Shown: positions 36,491 through 41,610 of the stretch, one piece after another
Numbering within the stretch: position 1 is the first letter of the stretch
Layout of the letters: each line of letters starts with the position of its first letter
Source of the DNA: Enterococcus quebecensis
Lineage (GTDB): Bacteria; Bacillota; Bacilli; Lactobacillales; Enterococcaceae
Length of the DNA stretch: 41,610 bases
Direction of reading: 5' to 3'
NCBI RefSeq assembly: GCF_001730365.1
Contig: NZ_MIKB01000005.1
Span: 1-41,610 of the forward strand
Position numbers and translations under genes: made by a program
Notes under the pieces: generated by a model
What the model was told of the DNA's origin: nothing
The model's input: the letters and a program-made list of their open reading frames with translations, nothing else
Databases searched by the model: none

Positions 36491-37692
36491 AGAATTTCAT
36501 TATTTGGAAGACAGCATTGAAATCAATTTTAAAAAACAAAAAACGTAGTTTTTTAACAATGTTTGGTATTATTATTGGCATTGCTTCTGTCATCACGATT
36601 GTGTCTATTGGTAACGGATTTAAAAGAGATATGATTAATAAAATGTCAATGACTAACACCAATGAAAATGTTAGCAATATCATTTTTAATTATTATGATG
36701 TGTCGAATGCATTTGCTGAAAATGAGGTCTTTAAAAAAAGTGATTTTGATTTAATAAAAAATGTGACTGGTGTAAAAAAAGCTGATTTTTATAAAACAAA
36801 AAATAAAGTGACAGAGCGACAAGTAGAAATACACATTCGTGGTAAAAAGCTAACAAAAAAAATAGAACGTGTTGAAAAAACCACAGTAAACTTATTAGTT
36901 GGTCGTCAAATTGAACCTAAAGACAGTGAGACGTTAAATAAAGTAGTTGTGATTGACGAAATTTTAGCTCAAAAACTATATGGTGATACGGATAATGCTA
37001 TAGGAAAAGGCTTTGATGTATCCAATGAATTATTCACTGTCGTTGGCGTTTCTTCTAGCGAAAGCGGAACATTGTCAATGGAGAATGAAGGAGCCTTGGC
37101 TTATTTCCCAATAAAGAGTTATGATCGCTATTATAATAAACCGAAAAGCCAAGCGATCTTGGATATAGAAGTTGAAGCCGGTGAGAACAAAAAAACGGTG
37201 GTTGCAGAGGTTTTGAAGCAGCTTAATTTTAATGGAAGTTTGAGAAATGCTGGAGAATATGAACGATATAACCCTAAGTCAGATATAGATCAGATAGGAA
37301 GCATTCTAGATAATCTTACATTGTTTATTTCAGCTGTAGCAGGAATTTCATTATTTATTGCTGGCGTGGGTGTTATGAATATGATGTATATTTCTGTTTC
37401 GGAGCGGACAAAAGAAATTGGAATTCGTCGTGCACTTGGCGCAACAGAAAAAGATATAAGAAAGCAATTTTTGGCAGAGGGGTTAACGTTGACTTTGCTA
37501 GGTGGACTAATTGGTTATTTATTGGGGATGATGCTAGGGGTGATTGCATCTGTATTCTTACCATTTGCAGTACGTCCAGACTTATTTACGATTGGATTAG
37601 CTGTAGGTATTTCCATTTTGATTGGTGTTGTGTTTAGTTATATGCCAGCGTCAGCTGCTTCTAAAAAAGATTTGATTGATATTATGAAATAA
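36487..37692 (+). CDS. MacB-like ABC exporter permease
   Basis: 401 residues. One N-terminal membrane helix (about 22-42; FGIIIGIASVITIVSIG) is followed by a large extracellular MacB-type domain (about 45-265) and three C-terminal helices (about 280-305, 330-360, 370-392). The FtsX-family coupling segment MYISVSERTKEIGIRRALGAT lies between the second and third helices. It is a mechanotransmission-type permease that exports or transfers signals to substrates outside the membrane, together with the upstream ATPase and adaptor. It starts on an ATGA overlap with the ATPase gene. The Lys-rich stretch KGKKL to KKIER in the outer domain could bind an anionic ligand, but that is speculation. Confidence 0.93.
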   Translation: MKNFIIWKTALKSILKNKKRSFLTMFGIIIGIASVITIVSIGNGFKRDMINKMSMTNTNENVSNIIFNYYDVSNAFAENEVFKKSDFDLIKNVTGVKKADFYKTKNKVTERQVEIHIRGKKLTKKIERVEKTTVNLLVGRQIEPKDSETLNKVVVIDEILAQKLYGDTDNAIGKGFDVSNELFTVVGVSSSESGTLSMENEGALAYFPIKSYDRYYNKPKSQAILDIEVEAGENKKTVVAEVLKQLNFNGSLRNAGEYERYNPKSDIDQIGSILDNLTLFISAVAGISLFIAGVGVMNMMYISVSERTKEIGIRRALGATEKDIRKQFLAEGLTLTLLGGLIGYLLGMMLGVIASVFLPFAVRPDLFTIGLAVGISILIGVVFSYMPASAASKKDLIDIMK

Positions 37693-37700
37693 GTGAAATA

Positions 37701-37737
37701 GACTTAACCGATCTCAGAATTGGTTAGGTTTATTTTA
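37701..37737 (+). terminator. Terminator after the MacAB-like operon
   Basis: CTTAACC pairs with GGTTAGG (one G-U pair) around a 12-base loop, followed by TTTATTTT. Confidence 0.65.
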
Positions 37738-37851
37738 CTGTGAAAAAAATCTAAAATGATTTATAAAGAATAATTAACTTGGGCTAGCATTTTTTCATAT
37801 GCGAAAGAGTGATGCTATGCTAAAAATTGGACTGATTTTTCTAACGATGGA

Positions 37852-37880
37852 TTGACAGAAGCGTTTTTTTATTTAACAAT
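37852..37880 (+). promoter_or_regulatory. Promoter of dapL
   Basis: A perfect TTGACA (37852-37857), exactly 17 bases, then AACAAT (37875-37880), 36 bases before the start codon. It gives dapL transcription independent of dapH and the ABC operon. Confidence 0.65.
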
Positions 37881-37916
37881 AAGTCATAAGGAAAATAGAA
37901 AAGAGGTAGATGTATA

Positions 37917-39044
37917 GTGATTCAAGAACGATTAATAGAGATTCGTAGAGAGTTGCACCAAATACCGGAAATTGGCCTAGAAGAAGAAAAAACGCAAAAA
38001 AGATTGTTGGAAATAATCCGTTCAATTGATAAACATTATATAGAAATAAAAACGTGGAAGACTGGAATTTTAGTGTTCGTTGGCGGGAACTCTCCTGAAA
38101 AAACCATTGGATGGCGGTCAGATATTGATGGGTTGCCAATAACAGAAGAAGTTGTTTCTGATTTTCAATCGATTCATACGGGTTATATGCATGCATGTGG
38201 TCATGATTTTCATATGACGATTGGTTTAGGTTTGTTAGAACAATTGACATTAGAACAACCGAAAAATAATTATCTATTTCTTTTTCAACCTGCAGAGGAA
38301 AATGAAGCAGGTGGTATGTTAATGTATGAAGCGGGATCATTTGGTTCTTGGTTGCCGGATGAATTTTATGCTTTACATGTAAATCCAGACTTACCTGTTG
38401 GTACGGTGGCTACAAGAGTTGGAACATTATTTGCTGCAACGTGCGAAGTTCAAATCACTCTAAAAGGAAAAGGCGGACATGCTGCTTTTCCTCATGATTC
38501 AAATGATATGATCGTTGCAGGGATGAGTTTAGTTCAGCAAGCACAAACGATCGTCAGTCGAAATGTCAATCCAGTGGAAGGAGCTGTTGTTACTTTTGGA
38601 ACATTCAATGCTGGAACCGCAACGAATGTTATAGCTGGTGAAGCAAAAATTTCTGGTACGATTCGTACACTAACTGAAGAGATGAATCAGTTAACACAAA
38701 TCAGAATCAAAGAAATTGGTGAAGGAATTGCTAAGTCTTTCAATTGTGAAGTAGATGTCTTTTTAGATCAAAAAGGCTACCTTCCAGTGATTAATAACAA
38801 AGAAACAACAGAAAATTTCATCGCTTTTATGAAGCAAGAATCAAGCGTTGATTTCAAAGAAGCAGAAGTAGCGATGACTGGTGAGGATTTTGGCTATTTA
38901 TTATCTAAAGTCCCGGGAACAATGTTTTGGTTAGGGGTAGATAGTCAGTACGGTCTACATTCAGCTCAGTTTAATCCAAAAGAGGAAGCCATACCGTTTG
39001 CTGTGAAATATATTAGTAGCTTTTTAAAATCATTAGATAAATAA
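37917..39044 (+). CDS. dapL: N-acetyl-diaminopimelate deacetylase (M20 family)
   Basis: 375 residues from GTG 37917, with AGAGGT 9 bases upstream. It is an M20D-type amidohydrolase. The metal-site motifs are present: [29 protein letters not shown] (catalytic Glu-Glu) and later [10 protein letters not shown] and MTGEDFGY. The dimerisation domain begins at [11 protein letters not shown]. It removes the acetyl group from N-acetyl-LL-diaminopimelate in the acetyl branch of lysine/diaminopimelate synthesis. The gene is the natural partner of dapH upstream, and this context favours the dap role over other M20D activities such as hippurate hydrolysis. A bidirectional terminator follows. Confidence 0.88.
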   Translation: MIQERLIEIRRELHQIPEIGLEEEKTQKRLLEIIRSIDKHYIEIKTWKTGILVFVGGNSPEKTIGWRSDIDGLPITEEVVSDFQSIHTGYMHACGHDFHMTIGLGLLEQLTLEQPKNNYLFLFQPAEENEAGGMLMYEAGSFGSWLPDEFYALHVNPDLPVGTVATRVGTLFAATCEVQITLKGKGGHAAFPHDSNDMIVAGMSLVQQAQTIVSRNVNPVEGAVVTFGTFNAGTATNVIAGEAKISGTIRTLTEEMNQLTQIRIKEIGEGIAKSFNCEVDVFLDQKGYLPVINNKETTENFIAFMKQESSVDFKEAEVAMTGEDFGYLLSKVPGTMFWLGVDSQYGLHSAQFNPKEEAIPFAVKYISSFLKSLDK

Positions 39045-39088
39045 AAAAACGATCCAGATCTTTTTGAAATGACCTGGATCGTTTTTTT
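39045..39088. terminator. Bidirectional terminator between dapL and mscS
   Basis: AAAAAACGATCCAG pairs perfectly with CTGGATCGTTTTTT, ending about 39087. It serves both convergent genes. Confidence 0.9.
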
Positions 39089-40019
39089 ATTTTAATGTGA
39101 TTGGTGTGTTTGGAATGGTAAAATTTGCCTCAGATAATCGTTTAACATATTGAGCTAAAAATTCTTCTCTAATTATTTGTTGTTTACCATTTAAGACATA
39201 CATAGTTGTTCGGACAGCGAAGTTACCGTTCCCAAGATCCACCATACCAAAAATTGTTGGACCTGTTTGAATAGTTTCTGTGAATTTTTCTTTTAATTCT
39301 TGATTAACATGATCAAGAATAGAAATAATCTCATCATATCCTTCATCTGGCATAATCCGAACATCGATCAAAACTTGCATATTTGACCGTGAAAGGTTAC
39401 TGATAGTGGTGATATTACGATTAGGAATAAAATGAACAGTTCCATCCAATGCTTTCATTTGTGTGGTTCGAAGACCAACTGCAGTGACTATTCCTTCAAT
39501 GCCTAATGTGGTTAAACGAATATAGTCTCCAACATCCATTTGTTGTTCTAAAATGATAAAAAAACCTGTAATAATATCATTCATAAATCCTTGTGCACCT
39601 AAACCAATCGCAACACCAGCAATACCCGCTCCAGCTAACAGCGAGCCAACAGGAACACCTATTATTGTCAGTAAGGAATAGATGAAAAAGAAGAATAAGG
39701 TATACTGAAAAGCGTTAATGATTAATGTATGTAATGTTTTTAAACGACTCTCACTTAATGTTTGTTTCTTACTATAATTCCCATAAGTACGGTCAATAAG
39801 AGCTTTACCTACACGATTTAGAATGCCAAAAAGTAAAATTAGAAATAGGAGATAAATTGTTTTTTCAATCAACGTTGCTAATATTTGATCCCAATTAATA
39901 TCATTCCAAAACCGCTGAAGGGCATTGACTTTTTTTTCAGTAGCAACTTTTATATCAAGGGTAGAATCTAAAGTGCTTTCAAGGGTTTTACTTGATCCAG
40001 ATTGTCCAATAATAAACAA
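39087..40019 (-). CDS. MscS-family mechanosensitive channel
   Basis: 310 residues. After a soluble N-terminus (about 1-45) there are three membrane segments (about 46-68, 96-120 and 122-150). The pore-lining third segment is rich in small residues: GSLLAGAGIAGVAIGLGAQG. The beta domain follows, with the family motif region FMNDIITGFFIILEQQMDVGDYI and GTVHFIPNRNI, then a mixed alpha/beta cytoplasmic domain to the end. It opens under membrane tension to relieve hypo-osmotic shock. AGGTGAGA precedes the ATG on the minus strand. It is divergent from ilvE. It resembles the YkuT-type small MscS of Firmicutes, found near the same dap genes in B. subtilis. Confidence 0.93.
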   Translation of the reverse strand: MFIIGQSGSSKTLESTLDSTLDIKVATEKKVNALQRFWNDINWDQILATLIEKTIYLLFLILLFGILNRVGKALIDRTYGNYSKKQTLSESRLKTLHTLIINAFQYTLFFFFIYSLLTIIGVPVGSLLAGAGIAGVAIGLGAQGFMNDIITGFFIILEQQMDVGDYIRLTTLGIEGIVTAVGLRTTQMKALDGTVHFIPNRNITTISNLSRSNMQVLIDVRIMPDEGYDEIISILDHVNQELKEKFTETIQTGPTIFGMVDLGNGNFAVRTTMYVLNGKQQIIREEFLAQYVKRLSEANFTIPNTPITLK

Positions 40020-40105
40020 GGAAATCTCACCTTTCTTTTTTAACTATGGTTATCTTACTATTATACTTGAATTTGAGAAAAGATGTTATTATTTATTTAA
40101 AAAGC

Positions 40106-40147
40106 TTAACAATTCCATTGGAAATATGTTACAATATTCTGAAAATA
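40106..40147 (+). promoter_or_regulatory. ilvE promoter overlapped by a CodY-box-like site
   Basis: TTAACA (40106-40111), an 18-base spacer and TACAAT (40130-40135) preceded by an extended TG. A 15-mer at 40133-40147 matches the CodY consensus AATTTTCWGAAAATT at 13 of 15 positions. It covers the end of the -10 and the start site, and runs into the ribosome site. Confidence 0.7.
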
Positions 40148-40159
40148 AGGAGTGATTAC

Positions 40160-41176
40160 ATGACAATAGAGTGGGATAAATTAGGCTTTGACTATATAAA
40201 AACACCATTTCGTTACATTTCAACTTGGAAAGATGGTAAGTGGGATGAAGGGGAATTGACGGAAGATAGCACCTTGCACATTCATGAAGGATCAGCAGCT
40301 TTACATTACGGACAGCAATGTTTCGAAGGTTTAAAAGCATATCGCTGTAAAGATGGATCAATTAATTTATTTAGAGTGGATGAAAATTCTAAACGAATGA
40401 ATCGCAGTGCTAGACGCTTGTTGATGGCTGAAGTTCCAGAGGAGAAGTTTATTCAAGCGGTAGAGGAAGTAGTAAAAGCAAATGAAGCATTTGTTCCTCC
40501 TTATGGCAGCGGCGGTACGTTGTACATTCGGCCATTGTTGATTGGGGTTGGTGAAGGTATTGGTGTTCATCCAGCACCTGAGTATCTTTTTACTGTTTTC
40601 TGCATGCCAGTAGGTGCTTATTTTAAAGGCGGTCTAACACCTACAAACTTTATCGTTTCTGACTATGACCGAGCAGCCCCCCAAGGAACTGGAGCCATTA
40701 AAGTGGGTGGAAACTATGCGGCGAGTTTATTGCCAGGAGAAGAAGCCAGAGAAAAAAGTTTTTCAGATTGTATCTATCTTGATCCTGCCACACATACAAA
40801 AATTGAGGAAGTCGGTTCAGCCAATTTCTTCGGGATTACGAAAGATAATCGTTTTATAACACCATTATCCCCATCAATTTTACCAAGTATCACTAAGTAT
40901 TCGTTGCTTTACCTAGCCGAACACAATCTAGGGATGGAAGCGGTAGAAGAAGATGTTTATCTAGATTCTTTGGACAAATTTAAAGAAGCTGGAGCTTGTG
41001 GAACAGCAGCTGTGATTTCACCTATCGGCGGAATTCAAACGTATGATGATTTCCATGTGTTTTATAGCGAGACAGAGGTTGGACCAGTGACGCAAAAACT
41101 CTATGATGAGCTGACAGGTATTCAGTTTGGTGATGTAGCTGCACCAGATGGTTGGATTAGAAATATAAAGGTATAG
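40160..41176 (+). CDS. ilvE: Branched-chain amino-acid aminotransferase
   Basis: 338 residues from ATG 40160, with AAGGAGTG at 40147-40154; an in-frame upstream ATG at 40046 lies before the promoter and is rejected. It is a fold-type IV PLP enzyme that transfers amino groups between Leu, Ile, Val and 2-oxoglutarate. Family motifs are HYGQQCFEGLKAYR, RPLLIGVGEGIGVHPAPEY, IKVGGNYAASL (PLP lysine), GSANFFGI and FKEAGACGTAAVISPIGGI. It stands alone between its own promoter and terminator. With gdhA it can interconvert branched-chain amino acids and glutamate; both carry CodY-like sites. Confidence 0.95.
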   Translation: MTIEWDKLGFDYIKTPFRYISTWKDGKWDEGELTEDSTLHIHEGSAALHYGQQCFEGLKAYRCKDGSINLFRVDENSKRMNRSARRLLMAEVPEEKFIQAVEEVVKANEAFVPPYGSGGTLYIRPLLIGVGEGIGVHPAPEYLFTVFCMPVGAYFKGGLTPTNFIVSDYDRAAPQGTGAIKVGGNYAASLLPGEEAREKSFSDCIYLDPATHTKIEEVGSANFFGITKDNRFITPLSPSILPSITKYSLLYLAEHNLGMEAVEEDVYLDSLDKFKEAGACGTAAVISPIGGIQTYDDFHVFYSETEVGPVTQKLYDELTGIQFGDVAAPDGWIRNIKV

Positions 41177-41189
41177 TTTATAACCTGGT

Positions 41190-41224
41190 AAAAAACAACG
41201 AGAGTTATTCGTTGTTTTTTTTTA
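41190..41224 (+). terminator. Intrinsic terminator after ilvE
   Basis: ACAACGA (41195-41201) pairs with TCGTTGT (41209-41215), extended by flanking A-T pairs, then a long T run. Confidence 0.88.
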
Positions 41225-41265
41225 TTGAAAAGTCAAAAAAGAGGTATAGTTGCTTTGAGAAGCTG

Positions 41266-41431
41266 ATGGTAAAGGAAATTTATTTGCGGTTGATACAGAC
41301 GTTTGAAGATGCTGATTCTATAAAGGCTTGATCAACTGATTGGTGTTTATGAGTTGATTCGCTATGATGAATCAACGGAAAAAAGTTGTTCAGGAAAAAC
41401 GAAAAAAAGCGTGAGGAAAAGAGAATGCTGA
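41266..41431 (+). pseudogene. Possible decayed small gene, frameshifted
   Basis: ATG 41266 opens 21 codons (MVKEIYLRLIQTFEDADSIK then A) to TGA at 41329-41331. The +1 frame continues smoothly from about 41324 (LDQLIGVYELIRYDES) to TGA at 41429-41431. Joined at a single indel near 41324-41329, the pieces give a helical, charged protein of about 56 residues ending in a Lys/Arg-rich tail. I do not recognise the family. The idea rests on the continuity of protein-like composition across the two frames, so it is tentative. Confidence 0.35.
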
Positions 41432-41476
41432 GGTTGCTGAATAATGTTCTGTTTGGTAAGTATAAATAAAAAAACG

Positions 41477-41505
41477 TTATTAATTTAATACATATGTGTT
41501 ATAAT
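41477..41505 (+). promoter_or_regulatory. Promoter of the last gene
   Basis: TTATTA (41477-41482), exactly 17 bases, then a perfect TATAAT (41500-41505) with an extended TG before it. Confidence 0.7.
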
Positions 41506-41510
41506 TATGT

Positions 41511-41533
41511 CCAAATAACTATAAATTATTTGG
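41511..41533 (+). repeat. Perfect inverted repeat touching the ribosome site
   Basis: CCAAATAA (41511-41518) and TTATTTGG (41526-41533) flank a 7-base loop. The repeat begins at about the expected transcription start, and its right arm includes the first two G residues of the GGAGG ribosome site (41532-41536). Confidence 0.75.
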
Positions 41534-41544
41534 AGGTTTTTATA

Positions 41545-41610
41545 ATGGACTATTTGAAGAAAACAGAAATTGCTAACTGTTTAAATATAGCTAGAGGGAT
41601 GATGGAAAAT
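41545..41610 (+). CDS. Start of a gene, possibly ThrE-type Thr/Ser exporter (3' partial)
   Basis: Only 22 residues are in the window. GGAGG is 8 bases before the ATG and a strong promoter lies upstream, so the gene is real. The visible N-terminus ends IARGMMEN, which resembles the start of the ThrE/DUF1212 exporter domain, where a segment like (L/A)xxGxxMxxxGAExYRVE follows an N-terminal helix. The decisive GAE motif lies beyond the window edge, so this is a guess from a short match. Confidence 0.45.
   Translation, partial: MDYLKKTEIANCLNIARGMMEN

Overview
The window reads as low-GC Gram-positive chromosome from an Enterococcus, probably not E. faecalis itself. The genus call rests on the WxL surface-protein cluster, the RexB-type AddB without a Walker A motif, the Mga-type regulator, the fused RNase PH/RdgB protein and the order lepB-addB-addA-hxlR-pheS-pheT, which I recall as enterococcal. 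Gene density is high. There are no tRNA or rRNA genes, insertion sequences or CRISPR arrays.

Positions 1-7622 hold a cell-surface cluster on the plus strand: the 3' end of a WxL-like protein, a small sortase-anchored protein with a duplicated, non-canonical sorting motif, a large multidomain WxL-like protein, three small WxL proteins, a membrane-anchored DUF916/DUF3324 protein and a winged-helix regulator whose receiver domain has lost its phosphoacceptor. Family knowledge suggests the products form one peptidoglycan-bound complex. The cluster ends at a bidirectional terminator.

Positions 7623-14100 carry a BaiN/RdsA-type flavoprotein (minus), NADP-glutamate dehydrogenase with a CodY-box-like site, glucose-6-phosphate isomerase, an Mga-family regulator (minus) and a small membrane protein (minus).

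Positions 14101-26740 are mostly housekeeping: signal peptidase I, the AddAB helicase-nuclease, an HxlR-type regulator with a palindromic candidate operator in its own promoter, and a T-box leader followed by pheS-pheT.

Positions 26750-29760 (minus) are a complete polar amino-acid ABC importer whose binding protein resembles aspartate/glutamate binders such as PEB1.

Positions 30116-33645 carry glutamate racemase, the RNase PH/XTP-dITPase fusion, a YfcE-type phosphoesterase and the c-di-AMP-binding CBS protein CbpB.

Positions 33766-39088 contain the acetyl-branch lysine/diaminopimelate genes dapH and dapL, separated by a self-contained MacAB-like ABC export operon with its own promoter and flanking terminators. 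An MscS-type channel gene (minus) follows, then ilvE with a close CodY-box match over its promoter. The window ends with a decayed small reading frame and the start of a gene that may encode a ThrE-type exporter, preceded by a perfect inverted repeat touching its ribosome binding site.

Amino-acid nitrogen metabolism recurs (gdhA, ilvE, Glu/Asp importer, racE, dapH/dapL), and two of these genes carry CodY-like sites. The least explained parts are the WxL cluster with its unusual regulator, the ABC cassette inside the dap pair, and the leader region upstream of lepB.
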